NCBI RefSeq assembly: GCF_004143485.2
Contig: NZ_RXOB02000022.1
Coordinates: forward strand, 1-64,000
Length of the DNA: 64,000 nt
Source of the DNA: Halorussus amylolyticus
GTDB taxonomy: Archaea > Halobacteriota > Halobacteria > Halobacteriales > Haladaptataceae
Direction of reading: 5' to 3'
Below, piece after piece: positions 27,135 to 36,727 of this stretch. The position numbers were made by a program, and so were the translations under genes. Each line of letters starts with the position of its first letter. The stretch's first letter is position 1. The notes under the pieces were generated by a model that was not told where the DNA came from, searched no databases, and saw only the letters and a program-made list of their open reading frames with translations.

Positions 27135-27506
27135 ATGGAAACGACCCGACCGAGCCAGACGTGGGACGCCGAGGCCCACAGCGAAGTCGTGAGCGCCATC
27201 GAATCCGGAATCGGCGAAGTGACCTACAAAGTGTGGGGTGCCGACTGGTGTGGCGACTGCCGGGCGGTCATGCCCGACTTCTTCGCGGCGCTCGACGCCG
27301 CGGGCGTCCCCGATGACGAAATCGAGACGTACGAAGTGGACGAGAACAAGCACGGCGAGGGAACCGACGAGTACGACGTGACGCTCATCCCGACCATCAT
27401 TGTCGAACGCGACGGCGAGGAAATCGCCCGGTTCGAGGAGAGCGAAGACGTGCCCGCCGCGACCTACGTCGCCGACCGACTCCTCGAATCCGACGTGCTG
27501 GCCTAA
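27135..27506 (+). CDS. thioredoxin-fold protein with CGDC active site
   Basis: 123-residue thioredoxin-like protein. Seen: the active-site motif WCGDC (KVWGADWCGDCRAVMPDF) near residues 37-41 and the cis-Pro loop TLIPTIIVERDGEE. The acidic CGDC dipeptide is unusual compared with CGPC and occurs in a haloarchaeal subgroup. Leaderless start at 27135 with GGTTAAAT about 30 nt upstream. Divergent from cysK, which suggests a link with sulfur or redox metabolism. Confidence 0.88.
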   Translation: METTRPSQTWDAEAHSEVVSAIESGIGEVTYKVWGADWCGDCRAVMPDFFAALDAAGVPDDEIETYEVDENKHGEGTDEYDVTLIPTIIVERDGEEIARFEESEDVPAATYVADRLLESDVLA

Positions 27507-29632
27507 TTCTCGATTTCGTCGGCGAACAGTTCGTCGCTCCACACCAACTCCCCGTCGACCACCAGCGGCGAGCGTTCGTCGGCGAACGTCTCCCGAAACC
27601 GACCCGCGGTGAGGTCGAACGACGCCACCGGACCCGCCGACAGGTAGTACGTCTCCTCGTCCTGAATGAAGGGGTAGCTCATCGACCCCACCGGATACGC
27701 TCGCGTGGTGTAGCCGATTGGCGTCACCGTCAGGTCGCCCTCGACTGCCGAAATCTCGTAGAGATGCGGGCTTCCGTCCGCGCACTGAGCGACCGCCACG
27801 CCGGGGTCGCCGAGCGCCACGTAGTGGTGACCGATGGCGGTGTACGACTCGACTATCGAGAGCGCGCCGCCGACCGTAAATCCGTAGTTGAGCAACCGCG
27901 CAAGCGTCTCGCCCACTTCGTCGGCCCCGGCGTTTCCGACGTCGCCGAGGCTCACGATGGACGCTCTCGCGCCCGCTTCCACGAGCGCCCGGCCCTGGTT
28001 GTGCGACCGACACGCGTTCAGCAGGGCGACCGTCGCGCCCGTCCGGTCGAGCGTCTCGGCGTCGAGGATGCCGTCCGCGCACTCGAACCCTCGGCCGTCG
28101 ATGTGGCCGATGAAGTGGAACAGGTCGGTGTCGGCCGCGAGCAGGTCGCGGAGTTCGGCGCTCGTGACTTCGAACTCACAGTCCACGTCGAACGGCACTA
28201 ATTCGCGGTTGCCGTACAGATTCGAGACCGCGTCCCACTCGTCGCGCATCGCCTCGCTGTTGCAGACCACAGTGACCTGTATCACGCCGTCGGTCGGGGT
28301 CGCGGGACCGCGGAAGGCGTCGGCGAGCAGTTTCGTGCCGTGGACGGGCGTGCCCTCGCCGACCCACCCCTTCTCGATTGAATCGCCATCGGGGAGCGGG
28401 ACGTACTCGCCCCGGTCGGGGACCCCACGGAGCGCGTCGTCTCCGACTTCGTCGCTTTCTCGACCTGTCTCGTTCCCACCTCCGCCGCGTTTGAACGATT
28501 CGATAGCGTCGGCGGTCGGTCGCGTGCTCGCGCCAGCGCCCGCGGACGACGCTCTGGTCGGGGCTTCGACCCGGACCACCGAGAGGTCGCTCGCCACGAC
28601 CGGCAGGAGTTCGAGACACTCCGGTGACGGGCGCACGTGGACGGTCCGGTCCCACGTGGGGATTGCGTCCTCGACTGCTTCGAGGGGAACCGACAGGTAC
28701 GCTTCGAGTCGGTCGCCCATCGGGGCGTCGTGCAGGGCCTCGAAGTCGAGGTCCACCGCCGGATTCGATTCGACCAGATGGCGCTCGTGGAGGTCCGCCG
28801 AAAAGTAGCCGTCGAGTCTCGCGACGCAGTCGAGGACGAACACCTGCTTCAGCACCCGAGCCACTTCGTCCTCGAACCCCCGGAGTGTGTCGAGTCGGTG
28901 CGTGAACCCCGATTCGGTCGTCAGCCGCGGCGTCGTCCCGGGGACGACCTCGGCCCCGAGGTAGTACGCCAGCGGCACGAGCGGGTAGAGCGCCTCGTAC
29001 TCGGGCGGGACGCGAATCGTCACGCCGCTGTCGGGCGGTTCGAGACCTTCGGGAATCGAGAGTTCGTCGCCGAGTTCGAGTCGCGGCGGGTGGCCCCGGA
29101 GCGTGGCCCACGACCGCTCGCTGGTCGGTGTCTTGAGCGCCGACCCGAACGCCGAAATCGCGTCCATCGCGGCTTCGGGGTCGTCGGGGACCGTAATCGT
29201 CGCGGCTGGCGACCGGTGGTACGACCGCGCGCCGACCCGAACCCGAGTCGGCCCGCCGAACGCGATTCGGGTCGAGTCGTCACCCCACCCGACCCGGAGC
29301 GACGAATCGACTCGGAGGTAGAGTTTGACCGGGGTGCCCACGAGTTCGACCAGATACTCGTCCGGACCGAGTTCGAAGCCGTCGCTCGGATTTCCCTCGC
29401 GTATTTGGTCGCCGGTCGCGGCGTCTCGGACGGGTATCGGGGCGACTCTCGGCAGGGTCAGTTCCCGAGTCACGACAGCGCGGGCGGCCGACACCGGGTA
29501 CGCGAACTCGGCGGTGTCGGCGGGCGTCGGCGACACCTCACTCGGCGTGTGAACGACGAACCGGCGGTTCTCTATCCGGTCGACGATTTCGACCCCAGTT
29601 CCGGCGTCGAGCGGCGCGAATCGGAGTCCCAT
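27503..29632 (-). CDS. CHAT-domain caspase-like protein
   Basis: 709 residues. The C-terminal half is a CHAT (caspase-like) domain with the catalytic pair visible: His510 in LFHFIGHIDGRG and Cys541 in ALLNACRSHNQG. The N-terminal 350 residues form a beta-rich region without recognised motifs, followed by a disordered Gly/Glu-rich linker (about 370-400). No signal peptide or membrane helix. In bacteria CHAT proteases act in abortive defence or programmed death; haloarchaeal function is unknown. It lies 9 nt downstream of the gene at 29642 and overlaps the tail of the thioredoxin gene by four bases. Confidence 0.82.
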   Translation of the reverse strand: MGLRFAPLDAGTGVEIVDRIENRRFVVHTPSEVSPTPADTAEFAYPVSAARAVVTRELTLPRVAPIPVRDAATGDQIREGNPSDGFELGPDEYLVELVGTPVKLYLRVDSSLRVGWGDDSTRIAFGGPTRVRVGARSYHRSPAATITVPDDPEAAMDAISAFGSALKTPTSERSWATLRGHPPRLELGDELSIPEGLEPPDSGVTIRVPPEYEALYPLVPLAYYLGAEVVPGTTPRLTTESGFTHRLDTLRGFEDEVARVLKQVFVLDCVARLDGYFSADLHERHLVESNPAVDLDFEALHDAPMGDRLEAYLSVPLEAVEDAIPTWDRTVHVRPSPECLELLPVVASDLSVVRVEAPTRASSAGAGASTRPTADAIESFKRGGGGNETGRESDEVGDDALRGVPDRGEYVPLPDGDSIEKGWVGEGTPVHGTKLLADAFRGPATPTDGVIQVTVVCNSEAMRDEWDAVSNLYGNRELVPFDVDCEFEVTSAELRDLLAADTDLFHFIGHIDGRGFECADGILDAETLDRTGATVALLNACRSHNQGRALVEAGARASIVSLGDVGNAGADEVGETLARLLNYGFTVGGALSIVESYTAIGHHYVALGDPGVAVAQCADGSPHLYEISAVEGDLTVTPIGYTTRAYPVGSMSYPFIQDEETYYLSAGPVASFDLTAGRFRETFADERSPLVVDGELVWSDELFADEIEN

Positions 29633-29641
29633 GTCGTGAAT

Positions 29642-30400
29642 TTACAGCGCCATCCAGTCGGTCGTCAGCCCGCGGTCGGGGGCGTGCCATCGCTCTTCTG
29701 CGTCGTGGTCGTGCTTGGCGGGGTCCACCGCCCGAATCTCGACCACCGCGTCGAACTCGGTCGCGAGCGACCGCGCGCGGTCGCTCGCGAACGGTTTCGG
29801 CAGGACGTAGTGACCCATCGCGTCGTAGTCGTCCACGTAGCCCGTGACGACCCGGAGACACCGCCGGACGACGCTCTCGTCGTAGTGTTCGAACAGCGCG
29901 TCGAGCGAATCGACGCCGACTCGAAGCTCGGCGGGGCGCAGGCCGCCGGCGTGCCGACCGAACGCCGCCATCGCCTCTGCGAGTTGGGCCTGCAGCCCCG
30001 CGAGCTGGGGGTCCACGACGCGAGTCTCCGAGACGCCGGGGAGTTCGGACGGGGAGTGGGCGTCGCCGGTAATCGACCGGGGCGGCGACGCGTGGTTGAC
30101 GATTCGGGTCGTCTCCTCGAACGAGGTGGGCATCTCCTCGGGGTCGGGGAGTCGCTCGACCACGCTCTGGGGGCTCGCGTCGGTAATCGCGAGGAGCCGG
30201 TATCGCGGCTCGTCGGCGCTGCCGAGCAGGCTCGCGCTCGCGCACGTGAACAGGTGTCGCGGCGCGTCGCCGACCACGAGCAGATTACAGCCGTCGGCTT
30301 TCAGCCCGCGAAGCAGGTCGCGGAAGTCGGTGTCGGCGGCCGGGTCAGAGGGGTTGTGCTCGGAGCCGTCCCCCCGACGGTCGGAGCTCCGTGTGGTCAT
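29642..30400 (-). CDS. DUF7504-like haloarchaeal protein, partner of the CHAT gene
   Basis: 252-residue soluble protein. Seen: a KaiC/RecA-like core lacking a Walker A lysine (NLLVVGDAPRHLFTCASASLLG ... YRLLAITDASPQSVVERLP), then a second half with LRVGVDSLDALFEHYDE and VTGYVDDYDAMGHYVLP. It resembles proteins labelled DUF7504, from memory. Leaderless promoter TTTATC lies about 27 nt upstream. Tight linkage to the CHAT gene suggests it senses or regulates the protease; that is inference. Confidence 0.6.
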   Translation of the reverse strand: MTTRSSDRRGDGSEHNPSDPAADTDFRDLLRGLKADGCNLLVVGDAPRHLFTCASASLLGSADEPRYRLLAITDASPQSVVERLPDPEEMPTSFEETTRIVNHASPPRSITGDAHSPSELPGVSETRVVDPQLAGLQAQLAEAMAAFGRHAGGLRPAELRVGVDSLDALFEHYDESVVRRCLRVVTGYVDDYDAMGHYVLPKPFASDRARSLATEFDAVVEIRAVDPAKHDHDAEERWHAPDRGLTTDWMAL

Positions 30401-30472
30401 TCGGTGTACGGTTTCCGCGTCTCGGTGATAAACGTTCGTACCGCTCGGGACGCATCTGGAGAATACATATGT

Positions 30473-30491
30473 GGTTACATGTCTAGTAACC
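30473..30491. promoter_or_regulatory. inverted repeat between divergent genes
   Basis: GGTTAC-N7-GTAACC lies in the 143-bp gap between the start of the CHAT/DUF7504 operon (30400, minus) and the zinc-ribbon gene (30544, plus). Suitable as an operator for either. Confidence 0.35.
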
Positions 30492-30543
30492 GCCCGTATC
30501 GAATTAGGGCAACGATTAATGCGGAGTTCGACGCCGACCGCGT

Positions 30544-30687
30544 ATGGTCAGAACCGACTCCCACGAACCGACCCGAGCGACGTACGAATGCAGCGACTGC
30601 CTGCACCGCGAGCGAACCGAGGGCTTCCCCGGACTCTGTCCGGAGTGCGGCGGCGCGATGCGGAACATCGCGGTTCCGCGCGAGTAG
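30544..30687 (+). CDS. 47-residue rubrerythrin-like zinc-ribbon protein
   Basis: Small protein starting MVRTDSHEPTRATYECSDC and ending NIAVPRE. It carries two CxxC pairs (CSDC and CPEC) forming a zinc or iron ribbon like the rubredoxin part of rubrerythrin. Members of this small haloarchaeal family share the NIAVPRE ending. Leaderless start: TTAAT lies 28 nt upstream. Function unknown. Confidence 0.85.
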   Translation: MVRTDSHEPTRATYECSDCLHRERTEGFPGLCPECGGAMRNIAVPRE

Positions 30688-30726
30688 GCCGCGCTCGTTC
30701 TCACGCGCACTCTTCTCGTCGTTCTC

Positions 30727-32892
30727 TCACTCCCGCGTCTCGGCCCAGTCGAGCGCCGTCGCGAGGTCGGTCTCGGGCGGCGAACACGCGAATCCTCGGC
30801 AGACGTAGGCGGTCGGCGCGTCCTCGCGTCGGTCGCGGTCTGCCCAAATCGGCGGCGCTTCGTCCAGACCCAGTTCGCTGAGCCACGCTGACAGGCCCTC
30901 GCCGGTCGGGGGCCGAACCGACAGCAGACGGGTCGGCAGGTATCGGTCGGCGAGTTCGTCGCGCCACGATTCGGGGAGGTCCTCGGCGGCGACGGTGACT
31001 TCGAGCGACCCGCGGGCGTAGCGGTCGGCCGCGAGCGCGAGCGAGGCGTGCTGGAGCGGGTTCGAGCGTATCGCCTGCCCTCGCGTTTCGAGGACGCGCT
31101 CGGCGATTTCCTCGAAGCTGTCGTCGGACTGGAACGCAGAGAGCGCGAGCAGGGTGTCGGCCGCCACGCCGAGACTGGAGGGCGTGGACTGGTCGTGCGG
31201 TTCCTGCGGTCGCGCGACCAGTTCCTCGCCGCGTTCGGGCGTGAAGTAAATTGTTCCGGCGTCGGCGTCCCAGAACTCCGCCTCGATTGCTCGCGCGAGG
31301 TCGAGCGCGAACCCGAGATGTTCGACCTCACCGGTCGCCTCGTACAGATTCAGCGCGCCTCGCGCGAGGAAGGCGTAGTCTTCGAGATACCCGTCGATTG
31401 CGACATCCTCACCTTTGAATCTGCGGAACAGTCGCCCCTCGTCGGCGTTCCAGAGGTGTCCGCGCACGAATTCGAGCGCACCCCCCGCGAGGTCGGCCCA
31501 CCGTTCGCCGTCGTCCAGCACGAGCGCGCCCTCTGCGAGCGCCGAAATCATGAGGCCGTTCCACCCTGCCAGCACCTTCTCGTCGCGCCGGGGTCGGACC
31601 CGCTCCTCGCGCGCCTCGAACACCTGCCCGCGGGCGTCTTCGAGGCGGTCCCGAACCGTGGACTCGTCCATCTCGTACTCGTCGGCGAGTCCGGGAATCG
31701 TCTCGCTCACCGTGAGGACGGTCTTGCCCTCGAAATTCCCGGACTCCGTAACGCCGAACCTGTCGCAGAACAGGTCGGCAGCGACGTCGTCGGCGACGGC
31801 CTCGCGAATCTGGTCGGGCGTCCAGACGTAGAACTTCCCTTCTTCGCCGTCGCTCTGGGCGTCGAGGGTGCTGTAGAACCCACCGCGGGACGAGGTCCCG
31901 CGAGACTCCGAGTGCGACTCGGAGACCCCCTCGGGATGGGTCATCTCGCGCTCGATGAACTCGAATGTTCGGCACGCGACTTCGGCGAATCGCTCGTCGC
32001 CCGTGACCTGATACCCGGCGAGGAGCGCGCGCGGAATCTCGGCGTTGTCGTACAGCATCTTCTCGAAGTGGGGGACGACCCACTCGCGGTCCACGGTGTA
32101 CCGGTGGAAGCCGCCGCCCAACTGGTCGAACAGGCCGCCGTCGGCCATCGCCGAGAGGGCTTCGGTCGCGACGTCGCGGTACTCCTCGTTTCCGGTCCGG
32201 TCGGCGGCCCGGAGAAGGAGGTGGACGCGCCCGGCTTGGGGGAACTTCTGGCCGGTGCCGAAGCCGCCGTGTTCGCGGTCGGCGCTCCGGACCGCGGCGT
32301 CGGCGGCGGATTCGAGCAGGTCGTCGCCCGGCGTCTCGCCGGGGTCGGGCACGGATTCGAGTTCGCTCTCGATGGCGTCGGTCCACTGGTCGGCCCGGCG
32401 GTCCATCTCCCGGCGGTCGTCGTCGTTGCTCCACGACCCGGCGATGTTTTCGAGCAGGTCGAGAAATCCGGGTTGGCCGCGCTTGGCCTCCTTCGGGAAG
32501 TAGGTGCCGACGTAGAACGGTCGTCCGTCTGGGGTGAGCCACACCGACAGCGGCCACCCGCCCCGGCGCGTGACGGCCTGACAGATGGTCTGGTAGATGC
32601 TGTCGAGGTCCGGGCGCTCCTCGCGGTCCACCTTGATGGGGACGAAGTTCTCGTTGAGGACTTCGGCGACTTCCTCGTCCTCGAAGCTTTCTTCCTCCAT
32701 GACGTGACACCAGTGACACGCCGAGTAGCCGACCGAGAGGAAGATGGGCACGTCGCGCTCCTCGGCGGCGTCGAGCGCGCCGTCGTCCCACGGTTGCCAG
32801 TTCACCGGATTGTCGGCGTGCTGGCGGAGATACGGGCTCTCCTCCTCGTCGAGTCGGTTTCGGTCGGTGGGGTCTGTCTCGGAGTCGGTCAT
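30727..32892 (-). CDS. thioredoxin-domain DUF255 protein (YyaL/SSP411 family)
   Basis: 721 residues. N-terminal thioredoxin-like DUF255 domain (about 1-165) with the CHWC motif in SVGYSACHWCHVMEEESF and RRGGWPLSVWLTPDG; the rest is an (alpha/alpha)6 barrel like N-acylglucosamine 2-epimerases. Family members are widespread but their substrate is unresolved; redox or sugar-related roles are proposed. Monocistronic, cytosolic. Confidence 0.92.
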   Translation of the reverse strand: MTDSETDPTDRNRLDEEESPYLRQHADNPVNWQPWDDGALDAAEERDVPIFLSVGYSACHWCHVMEEESFEDEEVAEVLNENFVPIKVDREERPDLDSIYQTICQAVTRRGGWPLSVWLTPDGRPFYVGTYFPKEAKRGQPGFLDLLENIAGSWSNDDDRREMDRRADQWTDAIESELESVPDPGETPGDDLLESAADAAVRSADREHGGFGTGQKFPQAGRVHLLLRAADRTGNEEYRDVATEALSAMADGGLFDQLGGGFHRYTVDREWVVPHFEKMLYDNAEIPRALLAGYQVTGDERFAEVACRTFEFIEREMTHPEGVSESHSESRGTSSRGGFYSTLDAQSDGEEGKFYVWTPDQIREAVADDVAADLFCDRFGVTESGNFEGKTVLTVSETIPGLADEYEMDESTVRDRLEDARGQVFEAREERVRPRRDEKVLAGWNGLMISALAEGALVLDDGERWADLAGGALEFVRGHLWNADEGRLFRRFKGEDVAIDGYLEDYAFLARGALNLYEATGEVEHLGFALDLARAIEAEFWDADAGTIYFTPERGEELVARPQEPHDQSTPSSLGVAADTLLALSAFQSDDSFEEIAERVLETRGQAIRSNPLQHASLALAADRYARGSLEVTVAAEDLPESWRDELADRYLPTRLLSVRPPTGEGLSAWLSELGLDEAPPIWADRDRREDAPTAYVCRGFACSPPETDLATALDWAETRE

Positions 32893-32964
32893 GCGTGAAC
32901 CGAAGCGTTTCGGACACGTAAACTCGGGGTTCGGTATCGCGGTCGGACTACTCTCGTAGCCGAA

Positions 32965-34920
32965 CTACTCCCGCGGCCGAACCGGGAGTTCGACGTGAGT
33001 CGGATGTTCCTTCTCGTGGTAGACCGTGTTTCGCGCGACCTCGTACTCCCTATCCCCGTACAGCGGTCCGCCTGTGTTGTGATTCACGTCGAATCGTGGG
33101 TAGTTCGACGACGAGATATCGAGTCGAATCCGGTGGCCCGCCCCGAAGGTGTTCGCGGTCGGGTACGGTTCCATGTAGAACTCGTAGACTTCTCCGGGTT
33201 CGACGAAGTCGGGGTGGTCGCGGTAGCCCCGGTATCTGGCCCGGCAGATGGAGTCCGAGAGATTCAGCGCGAAGCCCTCGGGGAACTCCGGGGAAGGCGG
33301 GTATTCCTCGATGAGTTTCGCAGTGAAGTCGGTGTCGGCGGCGTCGGTCGAACCGTACACCCGGACTCGAATCGGTCCGGCGATTTCGACCGCCGATTCG
33401 AGCGGCGGCGTTCGGAAGACGAGTATGTCGTCGCGCTGTTCGAGCGGGCCGTAGGGGGCGCTCGCACCCACCGTCTCCTCGCCGGTACGCTGGTCGTAGC
33501 CGCCCTGCCCGGTGACGCTGTACCAGTGGCGCTTTTCGAGCGGGTACTCGAACAGCGACTCCTCGCGCTGTTCGAAGGTCACGTACGACGAGCAGTTGCC
33601 GCCGATGGTCGGCACCGGATTCCGGGGGTCGAATTCGTACGTCGTGGCCGAGTCGTCGGCGTCGGGACGCTCGCGCGCGAGCGTCCCGTCCGCGTGCGCG
33701 AAGAATCTCGTATACTCCGTGTCGGGAAGTGGCCAGTCGTCGGCGTCCTGCCACTCGCCGCCGTGGAAGATACGCTCTCTCTGTACTCGGCGACTGTCGC
33801 CGCCACTGTCGCCGTCACCACCACCGCCGCCCATTCGGAAGTACTCGACTGCTGGCTGGTCGGTCCACGTCTCCTCGCCTTTGAGGTAGTGTTCGAAGAA
33901 CCTGAGCCGCGTCTCTTGGTAATCTTTCGTGGCGGCCTCGCCGAACTCGGCTTCGCCGGAGTACGTTTTGCCCCACGACTTCTCACCGGACCCGTGCGTC
34001 CACGGACCCATCAGGAGGAAGTGGTCGCTCTCCTTGCGGTCTGCGAGCGCCACGAAATTGTCGCAGGTCGCCTTCGCGTAGGAGTCGTACCACCCGCCCG
34101 CGTAGACAGTCGGCACGTCCGCGCTCTCCTCGCGGAATCGTTCGAAGTTGAGGCTCGGCGACTGCCACAGGTCGCTGTCTGCGTCCCCGGTCGTGAGGAA
34201 GTCGAACACCCACTCCTCGTAGTTCGGGATGTGCCGCAGGGGCGACTGACCGGGATGGAGCGGACCGCTTTCGAGGAGTTCGCCCGTGTCCACGTTGGCG
34301 AGGAGTTCTTGGACGCGGGAGTCTCCGAGCGCGCGCTTGGCGAACCCGCCGCCGTAGGCGAGCGCCCAGCACGCCCACCGGAGTTCGACCGCGCCGTTGT
34401 GTCGCAGAGTTGCTTTCCGACCGTTGGCCGCGCCCTGATTCACGAACATCGCGGCGAGTCCGTCGGGGTCCTGGGTGGCGAGCGCGGACTGGGTCCACGC
34501 CGCGTACGAGGTGCCGATGGTCCCGACCTGCCCGTCGCAGTAGTCTCGTTCGGCGAGCCACTCGACGGTGTCCGCGCCGTCTTCGGCCTCGTTCTTGAGC
34601 AGGTAGAATTCGCCCTCGCTCTCGTACCTGCCGCGCACGTCTTGGATGGCGACGACGTACCCCCTCCGAGCGAACCATCGGCCGTGCTTCTCGACCCGCG
34701 TCGGGTCGCGCTTGTCGTACGGCGTGCGTTCGAGGAGCGCGGGCTTCGGGTCCTCGATTGGGTCGCCCGTCTCGGGGTCGGCGGGCCGGTAGATATCGAC
34801 GGCGAGGCGAACGCCGTCGCGCATCGCCACCGTCACGTCCATTCGGGCCGCCACCGCGTACTCCGAGTTCGAGGCGTGGTTCGTATTCGAGGCGTCTTTC
34901 ATATCCGGAGCGTTTTCCAT
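32965..34920 (-). CDS. CocE/NonD family alpha/beta hydrolase (peptidase S15 type)
   Basis: 651-residue serine hydrolase. Seen: alpha/beta domain with RTPYDKRD, VVAIQDVRGRYESEG and nucleophile Ser in GTIGTSYAAWTQ, catalytic His near GPWTHGSGE, and a C-terminal jelly-roll (about 430-651) ending in YEVARNTVYH. The family includes X-Pro dipeptidyl peptidases, cocaine esterase and glutaryl-acylases. A glycine-rich insertion MGGGGGDGDSGGDS is present. No signal peptide. Start at 34920; ATGs at codons 7 and 27 could also serve. Confidence 0.9.
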   Translation of the reverse strand: MENAPDMKDASNTNHASNSEYAVAARMDVTVAMRDGVRLAVDIYRPADPETGDPIEDPKPALLERTPYDKRDPTRVEKHGRWFARRGYVVAIQDVRGRYESEGEFYLLKNEAEDGADTVEWLAERDYCDGQVGTIGTSYAAWTQSALATQDPDGLAAMFVNQGAANGRKATLRHNGAVELRWACWALAYGGGFAKRALGDSRVQELLANVDTGELLESGPLHPGQSPLRHIPNYEEWVFDFLTTGDADSDLWQSPSLNFERFREESADVPTVYAGGWYDSYAKATCDNFVALADRKESDHFLLMGPWTHGSGEKSWGKTYSGEAEFGEAATKDYQETRLRFFEHYLKGEETWTDQPAVEYFRMGGGGGDGDSGGDSRRVQRERIFHGGEWQDADDWPLPDTEYTRFFAHADGTLARERPDADDSATTYEFDPRNPVPTIGGNCSSYVTFEQREESLFEYPLEKRHWYSVTGQGGYDQRTGEETVGASAPYGPLEQRDDILVFRTPPLESAVEIAGPIRVRVYGSTDAADTDFTAKLIEEYPPSPEFPEGFALNLSDSICRARYRGYRDHPDFVEPGEVYEFYMEPYPTANTFGAGHRIRLDISSSNYPRFDVNHNTGGPLYGDREYEVARNTVYHEKEHPTHVELPVRPRE

Positions 34921-35068
34921 ACCCTCTAACTTCGACAGTCGAGCAAAAAGCTATGTGAGCCGGAACCATGCGAATCAGTTTCGTGGGATGGAATCCGTGA
35001 TTTCGACGTGAGAGATGAGGTGTCGAAGCAAGCCGAAGCAACGAGAGAGATACCAAAGAGACGACAAC

Positions 35069-35288
35069 GCTAGCTACCTCCGGTACATATGAACACCGCA
35101 CTGCACAGCACCGCGCCCTGTGCCTCCCCGCGTCTGCGTGAGCGAAGCGAACGCAGGCTCGTCGGAGCGTGCTCCGACGGCGTGCGCGGTCGGTCGCGCC
35201 GCCGTAGGCGCGACCGAACGCGCGGCGTCTCGCTGAACGACGCGAAGCGAGGCTCGTGGGAGCCCGGCTCCCACGGTGCGTCCCGTGG
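35069..35288 (+). repeat. intergenic structured repeat, copy D
   Basis: Plus-strand copy with head GCTAGCTACCTCCGGTACAT, an ACCGCAC/GCACAGC segment and the CCTCCCCGCGTCTGCG core shared with copy A. It then carries a series of hairpins (for example GTCGGAGC-GT-GCTCCGAC and GTGGGAGC-CCG-GCTCCCAC) and ends GCGTCCCGTGG, as copy A does. It occupies most of the divergent gap 34921-35386 upstream of purD; no gene is seen there. Confidence 0.75.
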
Positions 35289-35386
35289 ATTGTACCGCCT
35301 CCGAAAACACATCTAATACACACTCTTGCATACTTCCTCGATTCCCAAGAGCAACATTTACACTCCCATGCCTACTTCTCTCGACC

Positions 35387-36679
35387 ATGACCGAGACAGT
35401 CCTGCTGGTCGGCGGCGGCGGGCGCGAACACGCAATCGCACGCGCGCTCGACGCGAGCGACGCGACCCTCTACGCCTGCGCGGGCAACCGAAATCCCGGT
35501 ATCGCGGGCCTCGCAGACGGCTTCGAGACGCTGGAGACCACGAACCCCAAGGCAGTCGTCGCCTACGCCGAGGACGTGGGCGCGACTCTCGCGGTCGTCG
35601 GTCCCGAGGGACCGCTCGCGGCCGGAGTCGCCGACGCGCTCGACGACGCCGGAATCTACGCCTTCGGGCCGAACGCCGACGAGGCCCGCATCGAGACCGA
35701 CAAGGCGTTTCAGCGGCGGTTCATGCGCGAACACGACGTTCCGGGATGTCCCGACTTCGAGACGTTCGACGACATGGAGGCCGCCTGCGAGTACATCGAC
35801 GAGTACGACGGCGACCTCGCAGTGAAACCGGCGGGTCTCACCGGCGGGAAGGGCGTTCGGGTCACGGGCGACCAGATTACCAAGGAGGAGGCGAAGGCGT
35901 ACCTCCGCGAGTCGGACTACGACCGCGTGGTCCTCGAAGAGCGCCTCGTCGGCGAGGAGTTCACCGTTCAGGCGCTCGTGGCGAACGGCGACCTCCGCGT
36001 GACTCCCGCAATCCAAGACCACAAGCGCGCCTACGAGGGCGACGAGGGGCCGAACACGGGCGGAATGGGAAGCTACAGCGATTCGGGACTCGCCCTGCCG
36101 TTCATGGACGACGAGGACTACGACGGGGCAGTCGAGGTGCTGAAGGCCACCGTCGAAGCCTTAGAGGGCTTCAAGGGCGTCCTCTACGGCCAGTTCATGC
36201 TGACCGCCGAGGGCGTGAAGGTCGTGGAGTTCAACGCCCGGTTCGGCGACCCCGAGGCGATGAACACCCTGCCGGTCCTCGACACCGATTTCCTCGACGT
36301 GCTGGTGGCGGCCCGCGAGGACGAGTCGCTCCCCGAACTCTCCTTCGCCCCGAAGGCGACCGTCTGCAAGTACGGGGTTCCCGAGGGCTACCCGACCGAC
36401 CCGAAGGCGGGCGCGAAAATCGAAGTCACCGAGGAGAACGCCGGGGACGCCATCCTCTTTTACGCCAGCGTGGACGAGCGTGACGACGGCATCTACACCA
36501 CCACCTCGCGCGCGTTCGCGGTCGTGGGCGTCGCCGATACAATCGCCGAGGCCGAGGAAATCGCCGAGGACGCGCTCGCGGTGGCTGGCGACGAGGGCCT
36601 CCACGTCCGCCACGACATCGGTACGGCCGACCTCGTCCAGCGCCGAATCGACCACATGGCCGAAATTCGCGGCGAGTAG
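35387..36679 (+). CDS. purD: phosphoribosylamine--glycine ligase (GAR synthetase)
   Basis: Second committed step of purine synthesis: joins glycine to phosphoribosylamine using ATP. 430 residues, full length. Seen: N-domain VLLVGGGGREHAIA, ATP-grasp region VKPAGLTGGKGVRV, GDEGPNTGGMGSYS and VVEFNARFGDPEAMN. The ATG at 35387 is chosen because homology begins there. A 37-bp palindrome follows 49 nt after the stop. Confidence 0.96.
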   Translation: MTETVLLVGGGGREHAIARALDASDATLYACAGNRNPGIAGLADGFETLETTNPKAVVAYAEDVGATLAVVGPEGPLAAGVADALDDAGIYAFGPNADEARIETDKAFQRRFMREHDVPGCPDFETFDDMEAACEYIDEYDGDLAVKPAGLTGGKGVRVTGDQITKEEAKAYLRESDYDRVVLEERLVGEEFTVQALVANGDLRVTPAIQDHKRAYEGDEGPNTGGMGSYSDSGLALPFMDDEDYDGAVEVLKATVEALEGFKGVLYGQFMLTAEGVKVVEFNARFGDPEAMNTLPVLDTDFLDVLVAAREDESLPELSFAPKATVCKYGVPEGYPTDPKAGAKIEVTEENAGDAILFYASVDERDDGIYTTTSRAFAVVGVADTIAEAEEIAEDALAVAGDEGLHVRHDIGTADLVQRRIDHMAEIRGE

Positions 36680-36727
36680 TTCGTAGGGAGTAGCTCGCGA
36701 CGAGCGAACCCGACGCTCGTGAATTGG

